Shown here piece by piece: positions 1 to 5,528 of a DNA stretch of 6,648 bases. The notes beneath the pieces are model-generated. The model was not told the DNA's origin. It did no database searches and saw only the letters and a program-made list of their open reading frames with translations. The stretch lies in the NCBI GenBank assembly GCA_015655565.1, contig JAATEU010000152.1, positions 1 to 6,648 on the forward strand, in the 5' to 3' direction. The first letter of the stretch is position 1. Each line of letters starts with the position of its first letter. Source of the stretch: Clostridiales bacterium. GTDB lineage: Bacteria > Bacillota > Clostridia > Lachnospirales > Lachnospiraceae. A program made the translations under genes and the position numbers.

Positions 1-282
1 AAATATTTTTTCATAATTATAACACTTTTACAGCATTTTTAAAAGGATGTTTTGGTAAAATCAGCAACAAATTACCCACGTCAATCTAACGTGGGTAATT
101 TAACTGAATTTCTTTTATATATGCACTCTGTATCTTAAATCCGTTGCAACAGGACTACAACTTCCACGTGCCTTGAACGGTCAATAAAGATGCCGCTTGA
201 ACCTGATACCCGCTTAGAGGAAAGGCATATGGTATTCCCTAAACGGTATGTTGTTTATCATTCTATCATTGGAAAGAAATTA
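1..282. other. Intergenic region left of the GNAT gene
   Basis: No gene can be firmly supported here. A perfect inverted repeat at 69-101 is listed separately. Between about 135 and 251 both strands stay open. The minus strand reads a short frame that ends SRHVEVVVLLQRI at a TAA (135-137). The plus strand has an ATG at 190 whose frame runs to 450, but most of that frame is antisense to the acetyltransferase gene. Neither frame has a convincing ribosome binding site. The minus-strand tail could be a gene remnant, but I do not recognise it. Confidence 0.5.
69..101 (-). terminator. Perfect 12-bp hairpin, probable terminator
   Basis: The arms AAATTACCCACG (69-80) and CGTGGGTAATTT (90-101) are exact reverse complements around a 9-base loop. 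The hairpin lies about 180 bases downstream of the acetyltransferase stop, so it would fit as the end of that transcript. The arms begin and end in A/T, which could serve in either direction, but neither side carries a classic unbroken T-run. A protein-binding palindrome or a mobile-element end is an alternative. Confidence 0.45.
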
Positions 283-825
283 TTAACCACACATATCCCC
301 CTCGATTTTCCACTCGTCCATTTCCTCGCTAACAGGAATAAACCCAAACTTTTCGTACATTTTAACCGCTCTATCGTTGCAAGCGGCAACCGTCAGAAAA
401 ACAGGCGTGCACTGCGTTTGTTGAAGCTTTGCGACAATAAAATTCAATAATTTCGGCCCGTAACCTTTGCCCTGAGACTGCGGAGCGACCATCACTCTCT
501 CGACCTCATAACAGTTTTCCTCTTTGTTGTGATTAATCCGGATGCTTCCGACAAACTTATCGTTTTCGAACCATAGATATATTTCTCGATTTTGAACTTC
601 TTCAAGTGGGAAAAATTGGCGTATATTGCTGTGCATTTTGCTAAATAAATTAACAAAAATTTCATTTCCGACCTTTTGATAGATATTGTAATATTTGTCT
701 TGAAACAAAATCAACTTCGGCTCTAAATCTGAAGTGACAGCCCCGCCTCTATACTCCATTCTTGTAAACCAGGCGTAAACAATGCCGTTTGCTTCATCGA
801 TTCGTAATGGATAATTTGCTTTCAG
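283..825 (-). CDS. GNAT-family N-acetyltransferase with probable CTG start
   Basis: The product is a GNAT-fold acetyltransferase that would transfer an acetyl group from acetyl-CoA to an unknown amine substrate in the cytoplasm. Numbered from the first ATG (759), the acetyl-CoA pyrophosphate-binding loop is QSQGKGYG (94-101), matching Q/R-x-x-G-x-G. It follows strand VERVMVAP (87-94). The late motif NDRAVKMYEKFGF (128-140) is the usual GNAT Asn and Tyr region. From the ATG the protein is 158 residues. The frame stays open upstream, and a GAGGAG site (839-834) lies 8 bases before a CTG (825-823) that overlaps the TGA of the preceding remnant as CTGA. Starting there gives 180 residues and adds 22 coding-like residues (KANYPLRIDEANGIVYAWF). 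No ribosome binding site precedes the ATG at 759. ATT at 828 is a less likely start. The family call is firm; the start is inferred and the substrate is unknown. Confidence 0.88.
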   Translation of the reverse strand: MKANYPLRIDEANGIVYAWFTRMEYRGGAVTSDLEPKLILFQDKYYNIYQKVGNEIFVNLFSKMHSNIRQFFPLEEVQNREIYLWFENDKFVGSIRINHNKEENCYEVERVMVAPQSQGKGYGPKLLNFIVAKLQQTQCTPVFLTVAACNDRAVKMYEKFGFIPVSEEMDEWKIEGDMCG

Positions 826-935
826 AATTTTCTCTCCTCGTATATATCTCCTGATTTATAGCCGTTTTCCTGGCGCAGCTCACAAATGATAATAGTCCAG
901 TCGAGGCAAGTAAAAAAGCAATCTCTCGTTTGATT
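822..935 (-). pseudogene. 3' remnant of an unrecognised gene upstream of GNAT
   Basis: A 37-codon open stretch follows an in-frame TAG (936-938) and ends at TGA (822-824). Its end reads LDWTIIICELRQENGYKSGD followed by IYEERKF, which has the composition of a real protein C-terminus. It has no start codon with a ribosome binding site. The stop overlaps the proposed CTG start of the acetyltransferase in the CTGA arrangement typical of translational coupling, and its last codons contain that gene's Shine-Dalgarno sequence. I infer the tail of a gene once co-transcribed with the acetyltransferase, its 5' part lost or replaced by the neighbouring lipoprotein gene. The family is not recognised. It could also be an incidental open frame. 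Confidence 0.45.
834..839 (-). promoter_or_regulatory. Ribosome binding site that decides the GNAT start
   Basis: The minus strand reads GAGGAG at 839-834. It stands 8 bases before CTG (825-823) and 5 before ATT (828-826), but about 74 bases before the first ATG at 759. This favours a non-ATG start for the acetyltransferase. Confidence 0.55.
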
Positions 936-948
936 CTATTTTCTCCCC

Positions 949-1950
949 TCATTTATCCATAATGCCAAACTCTGCTGCAGCAAGAATCTCCATCGCAGTC
1001 TTACCAAGCTTCGGCCACCATCCGTCTACGGCTTCGGTCATAGCAACAAAGTTCCCCTCATCCGCCTCAAAGCTAACGAAATCCCATACGGCATGGTTAT
1101 CATAGGTGCCCATGGTACCGTGGCCGTAGGACTCTGTTTTCAACCCGGTGCCACAGACTCCGAAACTCTCCCAGTAGTGGAGATCAATCCAGCCATCCTC
1201 TCCGACCGGGCGAAAGCTGAGACCGTAGCTTATACATCCCCTAGCATACTCCGTTATGCAGTATTCCCAGCCTTCCATATAGGGCAGACTAATGCTGATA
1301 CTGTCATGCTCATAGCTGACGTCAAAATCATTAATATTCTTATTGAGATTAAAACCTGCATAATAGAGCTTTTTGTCATAATCACCGGTACCTCTGAAAT
1401 CCATGATCTCCTTTCCGATGCGATAGCTACCTGTAGGGAGCTCACCATATAGCCTGGTCCAGTCTACCGTCCATTCAACCGAATCATTAGCGTTGATACA
1501 CCAAGCTTCATCCGTCCATACTAATTCGTACTCTGATAGAAGGAGTTCGACCTCGACCCATTCTCCATCCGTCAAGACTTCAAGAAAATACGGACTTCCG
1601 GTCTGGAGCTTTCCGCTGGGTTCTCCCTCTGACTGCTTGCAGATGATGGTAAGACCGATGGAATTGATATCCCTTGCAATGAGTTTCACACCCCATTCAT
1701 CTTGATAAGCTTCATCAGCGTTCGTCCTTCCGATGCCGACGACATCGGATATGGGGACTGTATTCTCATTAGGAAGCGTTCCCTTATCCGGAAGCTCATT
1801 GTCATAGCTGTTGTCATATGCGTTCAGCGACCCACTATGTTTGTCTTCTGCTTTCAACATGGTTAAGGGTTTTTCTCCCTCTGCTTGACATCCATAGAAC
1901 ATGCACATGAAAAGAACCACCATGATATAGATTAATTTTCTTTGCTTCAT
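949..1950 (-). CDS. Secreted lipoprotein with Big_14-like Ig domain
   Basis: A 333-residue probable surface lipoprotein of unknown role. I chose the ATG at 1950 because GGAGG (1962-1958) sits 7 bases upstream and the product opens with a signal peptide: basic MKQRK, a hydrophobic stretch, then FYGC with Cys21 as the likely lipidated residue. The lipobox is imperfect, with Phe and Tyr before Gly-Cys. The frame extends 23 codons further to 2019, but that part has no matching site. After a polar linker (about 25-80), residues 85-202 read like the bacterial Ig-like domain Pfam names Big_14: WGVKLIARD, LQTGSPYFLEVL, GEWVEVELL, and LYGELPTGSYRIGKEIMDF. The remainder (about 208-333) is rich in Gly, Trp and Tyr, with LPYMEGWEYCITEYARG and WDFVSFEADEG; I do not recognise it as a family. 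The GC content is visibly higher than in the operon at the right, suggesting a different origin. The lipoprotein and Ig calls are good, the function unknown. Confidence 0.85.
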   Translation of the reverse strand: MKQRKLIYIMVVLFMCMFYGCQAEGEKPLTMLKAEDKHSGSLNAYDNSYDNELPDKGTLPNENTVPISDVVGIGRTNADEAYQDEWGVKLIARDINSIGLTIICKQSEGEPSGKLQTGSPYFLEVLTDGEWVEVELLLSEYELVWTDEAWCINANDSVEWTVDWTRLYGELPTGSYRIGKEIMDFRGTGDYDKKLYYAGFNLNKNINDFDVSYEHDSISISLPYMEGWEYCITEYARGCISYGLSFRPVGEDGWIDLHYWESFGVCGTGLKTESYGHGTMGTYDNHAVWDFVSFEADEGNFVAMTEAVDGWWPKLGKTAMEILAAAEFGIMDK

Positions 1951-1977
1951 AAACACCCCTCCAAGATAAGTTATATT

Positions 1978-1983
1978 ATTATA
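1978..1983 (-). promoter_or_regulatory. Possible -10 element for the lipoprotein gene
   Basis: The minus strand reads a perfect TATAAT at 1983-1978, 27 bases before the ATG at 1950. No good -35 hexamer stands 16-18 bases further upstream (the sequence there is about ACCATT), so this is only a suggestion. Confidence 0.3.
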
Positions 1984-1989
1984 GACGAA

Positions 1990-2016
1990 AAAAAACAGAA
2001 AATGGTTCCGTTTTTT
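1990..2016. terminator. A/T-tract hairpin, possible bidirectional terminator
   Basis: AAAAAACAGAA (1990-2000) can pair with TTCCGTTTTTT (2006-2016) around a 5-base loop, with one mismatch that becomes a G-U pair in the minus-strand transcript. The arm ends form a T-run on either strand. The stem has little GC, so it would be weak. It lies just upstream of the lipoprotein promoter region and may insulate it from transcription coming from the right. Confidence 0.25.
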
Positions 2017-2056
2017 CATGTTTATTATGAATAAAGCTTTCTGAAAGCATACAACT

Positions 2057-2174
2057 TTTATGTTCCAGTTTCACCAACTAAGTTTATGTTCCATCGAAGC
2101 TCCATAAAGTAGCAGGTGGTGTTAGCCTTAAATAACTCGGTAGTGTCACTTTCTAATGTTGCTAAAGATAACAT
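2057..2174. repeat. 11-bp direct repeat, possible IS21-family end relic
   Basis: TTTATGTTCCA occurs exactly at 2057-2067 and again at 2083-2093, 26 bases apart, with CAGTTTCACCAACTAAG between. Spaced TGTTCCAGTTT-like repeats near the termini are a feature I associate with IS21-family elements, so this may be a leftover end. No transposase gene or second end is in the window. The minus strand also has a 38-codon frame (2174-2058, ATG start, ending LRWNINLVGETGT) that covers the repeats. It lacks a ribosome binding site and I do not call it a gene. Confidence 0.3.
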
Positions 2175-2215
2175 AATAGTGTGCCCAATTTTAAATAGTT
2201 TGAAGTACAATAAAA

Positions 2216-2788
2216 TTATTGTGACTGTCGCTTTTCATTTACCCGCTCATCAATCCACGTGTATATGTTGTTAATTTCTGCTTCATAGTCTTCATTAATT
2301 TCAAAGAACTTCGCATTATTCTCACTACAACGTTCTTTAAGTTGAGTATGTAGCTTAATAAAATTATCTCGGTTCATATAATCATCACATAAATCCTTTT
2401 TCTCTATCTCACTTCTATGCTCAATGATTCCAGAAATGAAATGCTTCTCAAGATAATTTATTGAAAAGCCTATGTATAGAGAAATAATCTGTTCTGAATA
2501 CTCAGGTTCAAACTCTCGAATTTGGTCTGGCGGTAAATAGCACCCTTCAATAATGATGTGCTGCCCATTTTCAATATTGGTCATAATAATGCCCTTTACA
2601 AGCGGCCACAGTTTATCTGTAAGCTCATCTTCTTTGTCAGTTGCAGTAAAATCACAATATTTATTTCCACGAATCAATCCCATTTTTACGTGGTCTATTG
2701 ATAAATATGGTATCTTATATTTTTCAAGTAATTTCTGTGCCATCAATGTTTTCCCAGTACAACTAACTCCACCAATTAAAATAACCAT
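2216..2788 (-). CDS. Small P-loop kinase-like ATP-binding protein
   Basis: A 190-residue cytoplasmic P-loop protein. A Walker A motif GGVSCTGKT (6-14) directly follows the first strand, as in compact nucleotide or small-molecule kinases. YLSIDHVKMGL (28-38) puts an Asp where this group often has its substrate-binding or catalytic acid. HIIIEGCYLPP (77-87) is a hydrophobic strand ending in Glu, a plausible Walker B equivalent. The C-terminal half is helical and charged, with YMNRDNF (137-143) a possible lid. Length and layout resemble proteins annotated as 2-phosphoglycerate-kinase-like, zeta-toxin-like or chloramphenicol-phosphotransferase-like; I cannot choose between them or name a substrate. 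The start is supported by AAGGAG (2799-2794) 5 bases upstream. It stands alone between a decayed region and the lipoprotein, with no partner antitoxin beside it. Kinase-like fold: fairly confident. Specific reaction: unknown. Confidence 0.8.
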   Translation of the reverse strand: MVILIGGVSCTGKTLMAQKLLEKYKIPYLSIDHVKMGLIRGNKYCDFTATDKEDELTDKLWPLVKGIIMTNIENGQHIIIEGCYLPPDQIREFEPEYSEQIISLYIGFSINYLEKHFISGIIEHRSEIEKKDLCDDYMNRDNFIKLHTQLKERCSENNAKFFEINEDYEAEINNIYTWIDERVNEKRQSQ

Positions 2789-2875
2789 TACTTCTCCTTC
2801 TCATTGTATGAATTTTAAACATTTTCCTCTTTTTGAAGAAGAGTTTACTTAATTTACCCAGTTTGTATTCATAAT

Positions 2876-3098
2876 TTATATATTTACTTTTATTTTATAC
2901 AAACCTTGAAATCTAGTGCTTTCAATGCGTACAGTGTCAATAACAATTCTCACCCAATGAGCGAAATTATAAAAAAAGCAATAGATTATATCTCTTTTTC
3001 AAATTTATGTTTATCATTTTCTCCTGTTGATATACAAACCCCGAATGGTGTTAGCATATCAATCAAGCTATAGCTACCACCTCAATTTCTACATTCAT
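2876..3098 (-). pseudogene. Small gene broken by two frameshifts
   Basis: An ATG at 3098, 6 bases after AAGGTG (3110-3105), starts MNVEIEVVAIA and hits TGA at 3065. Shifting frame continues as LIDMLTPFGVCISTGENDKH and KFEKEI to TAA (2988-2986). A second shift continues as YCFFYNFAHWVRIVIDTVRI then ESTRFQGLYKIKVNI to TAA (2878-2876). Each segment has protein-like composition, and together they make about 75 codons with two one-base changes. The ribosome binding site overlaps the stop of the preceding frame, and the ATG follows 11 bases later, as in an operon. I infer a recently inactivated small gene of unknown family. A plus-strand frame across the same bases (to TAG at 3071-3073) is open longer but has no ribosome binding site. 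Sequencing error at the two shifts is possible. Confidence 0.45.
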
Positions 3099-3109
3099 TA
3101 ACTTCACCT

Positions 3110-3259
3110 TTAGTTTTCTTTAAGAATCATTTCTATATATGTTAAATATTCTCTTGACTCCGTATTATACTGTTTTGTTTCATTTTCAATATAAACATAC
3201 AGCCCCTCAGGTTTAAAATCCGTGCATTTTTCCGAAATAATTTTTGAAATGTTCTCCAA
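3110..3259 (-). pseudogene. Short frame after the AAA gene, probable gene remnant
   Basis: A 49-codon frame reads ENISKIISEKCTDFKPEGLY, then VYIENETKQYNTESREYLTY and IEMILKEN, ending at TAA (3112-3110). The composition is that of a real soluble helical protein. The only in-frame start is TTG at 3259; the nearest GGAGG (3279-3275) is 15 bases away, too far to be normal. In another frame GTG, next to that GGAGG, reads LIISFGEHFKNYFGKMHGF before a stop, and removing one T from the TTTT run at 3218-3215 (minus strand) would join it to FKPEGLYVYIE. So it may be a frameshifted gene with a good start, or a 3' remnant. It begins about 60 bases after the AAA gene and could once have been the operon's next gene. 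Family not recognised. Confidence 0.4.
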
Positions 3260-3321
3260 AACTTATTATCAGCACCTCCGCCCAAAAAACCTTTAAGATA
3301 CTAACTGTAATTTTGACTTTA

Positions 3322-4878
3322 TTATACTATTACTCTTCGAGTATGTTTATTTTCCAATTCCTTTCCACCAATTGGTTTACCAGAAGCTGGAACAGCACGC
3401 TCTCTTCCCCAATCTCTAATGAACTCTATTTTCTCCGGACTGGTTTGGGATAATGGAACTACATTTTTTAGCGATGTTATAATCAAATCATCTGTTAAAA
3501 CTAAATCCTCATTTGCGATTAGGCGGTAAGATACTTCTCTTATTGATGCTTCCAGATCTGCTCCCGTAAACCCTTCCGTAATACTTACCAATTGCTGGAT
3601 TATATCTTCCTTCAGATCAATCTGCAAGTATTTCTTTATATACATCCCAATAATTTCTTTTCTTTCTTCTTCAGTAGGCAAATCTATGAAAAACAATTCA
3701 TCAAATCGACCACGTCGCAATAATTCAGAAGGAAGCATACTAATATCATTGGCAGTTGCAACAACGAATACCATTTTCTTACACTCCTGCATCCAGAACA
3801 AAAATTGCCCCACCATACGTGTAGTTACTCCCGATGAATCATTTCCTGTTCCACCAAGTCCCTTCTCAATTTCATCAATCCATAATACACAAGGTGATAA
3901 ATGTTCTGCTGACTGAAACGCATCTTTTAACTGCTGCTCACTTTGCCCAACATACTGCCCCTGTACAGTGGCAAAATCCAATCGGTACAAAGGAAGATTC
4001 CAATTAGCAGCAATAGCTTTTGCAGAAAGTGATTTTCCACAGCCGGGAACACCTACTAAAAGAACCCCCCGCGGAGGCTGCAAGCCTCTTCTGCGCAATT
4101 CATCTCTTTTTTCAGGAGTCTGTAACTTTTTTTTATCATTGAGCCAACTTTTTAATCCATTAAGTCCCCCAATTTCCAATATCTTATCCGAGATATCTAT
4201 ACGCTCCAGACCTTCTATATTTGAAAATAACTTATCCTTGACAAACTTCAATTCTATCAAATCATCTTTTCTAATCATTCGATTAGCAATTAGCGATGCA
4301 ATTACATTTTGTGCTTCGACTCTGGTAACACCTGTCAATATTGTTGCAGCCTCCCGATAATCATTGCTATCCCACTCAATCTTAATATCCCGCTGATATG
4401 GCTCTACATTTTCATATATAATCTGAAGCATTTCTTCCTCTGTGGGAAGATCCAATGTAATAGCCATTCCCAAACGCTGTAATTGCCCCCAAACACTATT
4501 ATTAGTAATAACGATTATAACACCACCATTTTCTTCAGCAAGAGATACCACATCTAATAAATAACGTGATGCCATTGAATCATTTTCAATATCCGAGACC
4601 TCTGTTAATATGAAAGTCAGATTTTGCTTTAGCCTGATTTGTTCAGCTATATAATCCAAAGCCCCGATTAATGTCTTATCATCATTCACATTTTTCCCAG
4701 TAGAAATATCATAAATACCTTTTGACAGGGTATGTACATAGAAAGGCAAGTTTAATTCATAGGAAACTGCTTTTAAAACTTCTAACCCCCTTGCTTTTTC
4801 CATTGTATAAAATGAGATAAATGGAATCCTTGCTAAAGAATATTGCTTCATTGTTGAAATACTTGTTTTTACATCCAT
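3322..4878 (-). CDS. Ycf46-like AAA+ ATPase
   Basis: A 518-residue cytoplasmic AAA+ ATPase, presumably a remodelling motor. Residues 1 to about 200 form an ATPase-like domain without a Walker A motif; it begins ARIPFISFYTMEKARGLEVL, includes NLTFILTEVSDIE (86-98) and GGVIIVITNNS (118-128), and ends in a helical lid. The intact AAA domain follows: GGLNGLKSWL (237-246), Walker A GVPGCGKS (276-283), pore-loop-like GQYVGQSE (307-314), Walker B VLWIDE (331-336), sensor-1 Asn377 in VVATAND, arginine-finger region RRGRFDE (388-394) and sensor-2 region GFTGADLE (436-443). The C-terminal WGRERAVPAS (490-499) matches the tail I associate with Ycf46-like proteins. Inactive-then-active domains and length fit that family. 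The Cdc48/FtsH/proteasomal groups are more distant alternatives, and no protease domain is present. The start follows the 152-codon gene's stop by 3 bases, with AAGGA (4892-4888) 9 bases upstream, so translation is probably coupled. Its client is unknown but likely encoded next to it. Confidence 0.9.
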   Translation of the reverse strand: MDVKTSISTMKQYSLARIPFISFYTMEKARGLEVLKAVSYELNLPFYVHTLSKGIYDISTGKNVNDDKTLIGALDYIAEQIRLKQNLTFILTEVSDIENDSMASRYLLDVVSLAEENGGVIIVITNNSVWGQLQRLGMAITLDLPTEEEMLQIIYENVEPYQRDIKIEWDSNDYREAATILTGVTRVEAQNVIASLIANRMIRKDDLIELKFVKDKLFSNIEGLERIDISDKILEIGGLNGLKSWLNDKKKLQTPEKRDELRRRGLQPPRGVLLVGVPGCGKSLSAKAIAANWNLPLYRLDFATVQGQYVGQSEQQLKDAFQSAEHLSPCVLWIDEIEKGLGGTGNDSSGVTTRMVGQFLFWMQECKKMVFVVATANDISMLPSELLRRGRFDELFFIDLPTEEERKEIIGMYIKKYLQIDLKEDIIQQLVSITEGFTGADLEASIREVSYRLIANEDLVLTDDLIITSLKNVVPLSQTSPEKIEFIRDWGRERAVPASGKPIGGKELENKHTRRVIV

Positions 4879-4881
4879 CGT

Positions 4882-5340
4882 CTATAATCCTTCCAATTTA
4901 TCAAGGTTATTTTTTTTAATTATACTTGTTAACATTCCTGTCCGATCTAATTTCACTGCTGAGGTTTCCAGGCTTTTCTGCATTGATGACGCCTGTTCTT
5001 TTATGGCATTTACCAAAAGTTCTGCATCTTTTGGCGGCAGAATGGGAATGCGGGCAAATTGAACCAGAAAAATAAACTCTTTTCTTAATGCCAGTAGAGC
5101 ACTACTAAGCAGATTTATATCGCCGCCATTCATTTGTATGGCACGATCAAATTTATCTGATGCTTTCTTAATTCTGTATTGAATCACGGCATTTAACTGT
5201 TCTGCAAATCTGCCTGCCACTCCAGCAGATAACGTAAGACTTCCCTTTCTTACACAATCTAATACTTCAGAGTCCTGAGCACCTGCCTTCACAATATCAA
5301 AACATTCCATCCAAGCTGAATATGTATTAGGTATTTTCAT
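4882..5340 (-). CDS. Helical 152-residue protein, AAA partner
   Basis: Family not recognised. The protein has 152 residues, no signal peptide and no membrane segment, and appears almost wholly helical: AGVAGRFAEQLNAVIQYRIK (39-58), INLLSSALLALRKEFIFLVQ (75-94), and a charged C-terminal helix from about 103 onward. The short turn ARIPILPPKDAE (96-107) is the only Pro-rich break. Its ATG overlaps the stop of the 59-codon gene as ATGA (5340-5337), and GAGGAG (5352-5347) lies 6 bases upstream. Its own stop is 3 bases before the AAA gene. This tight coupling suggests a stoichiometric partner, either an adaptor or a structural subunit acted on by the ATPase; that is inference from position only. 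Confidence 0.8.
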   Translation of the reverse strand: MKIPNTYSAWMECFDIVKAGAQDSEVLDCVRKGSLTLSAGVAGRFAEQLNAVIQYRIKKASDKFDRAIQMNGGDINLLSSALLALRKEFIFLVQFARIPILPPKDAELLVNAIKEQASSMQKSLETSAVKLDRTGMLTSIIKKNNLDKLEGL

Positions 5341-5516
5341 AGACTTCTCCTCACTCTTTTAATTACCTGAAAAGGTGGAACAAGATTCCATTCAGGGAAT
5401 GCAACTGCAAACTCATCGGCAGCCTGTTTCTTTAATTCAATATTGTCAGATGAAAGATTACTTTCATTATTTGTAACAGCAGTATTATTACTATTATCTA
5501 AAATTATTTTACTCAT
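5337..5516 (-). CDS. Conserved-looking 59-residue protein
   Basis: A short gene that simple length cut-offs would miss. ATG at 5516 follows AGGAGG (5530-5525) by 8 bases, and the ribosome binding site overlaps the TAG of the membrane-protein gene. The stop TGA overlaps the next gene's ATG as ATGA. The first 25 residues are Asn/Ser-rich and probably disordered (MSKIILDNSNNTAVTNNESN). Then come a helix IELKKQAADEFAVAF (26-40), the motif FPEWNLVPPFQ (40-50), and a basic end VIKRVRRSL. A flexible leader plus an aromatic/proline motif and basic tail suggests a short linear docking peptide, perhaps binding the 152-residue protein, the ATPase or the membrane protein. No family is recognised. Two-sided coupling makes the gene itself very likely real. 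Confidence 0.82.
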   Translation of the reverse strand: MSKIILDNSNNTAVTNNESNLSSDNIELKKQAADEFAVAFPEWNLVPPFQVIKRVRRSL

Positions 5517-5528
5517 ATAGCATTCCTC

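Noticed and set aside
190..450. Plus-strand 86-codon frame from an ATG at 190
   Set aside because: About two thirds of it is antisense to the acetyltransferase coding sequence, and it has no ribosome binding site.
1093..1705. Several open frames inside the lipoprotein gene, on both strands
   Set aside because: They lie wholly within a gene with a clear start, signal peptide and domain match, and reflect its higher GC content; none has its own initiation signals.
1951..2019. Longer N-terminus for the lipoprotein, starting at 2019
   Set aside because: The extra 23 codons have no matched RBS, put hydrophobic sequence before the signal peptide, and cover the A/T hairpin and TATAAT. The ATG at 1950 has GGAGG at the right distance.
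2903..3073. Plus-strand frame across the 3' half of the decayed region, including MSEIIKKAIDYI and ending at TAG (3071-3073)
   Set aside because: It is open and superficially protein-like, but no ribosome binding site precedes its ATG at 2957. The minus strand over the same bases has an RBS, a start coupled to an upstream stop, and three coherent segments.
2876..3321. CRISPR array or tandem repeat in the AT-rich gap
   Set aside because: No regularly spaced repeat of useful length is visible; the sequence is explained by decayed reading frames.
3968..4360. Plus-strand 130-codon frame opposite the ATPase gene
   Set aside because: It is antisense to the Walker A and linker region of a well-supported ATPase and lacks an RBS; the open frame follows from the codon pattern of the real gene.
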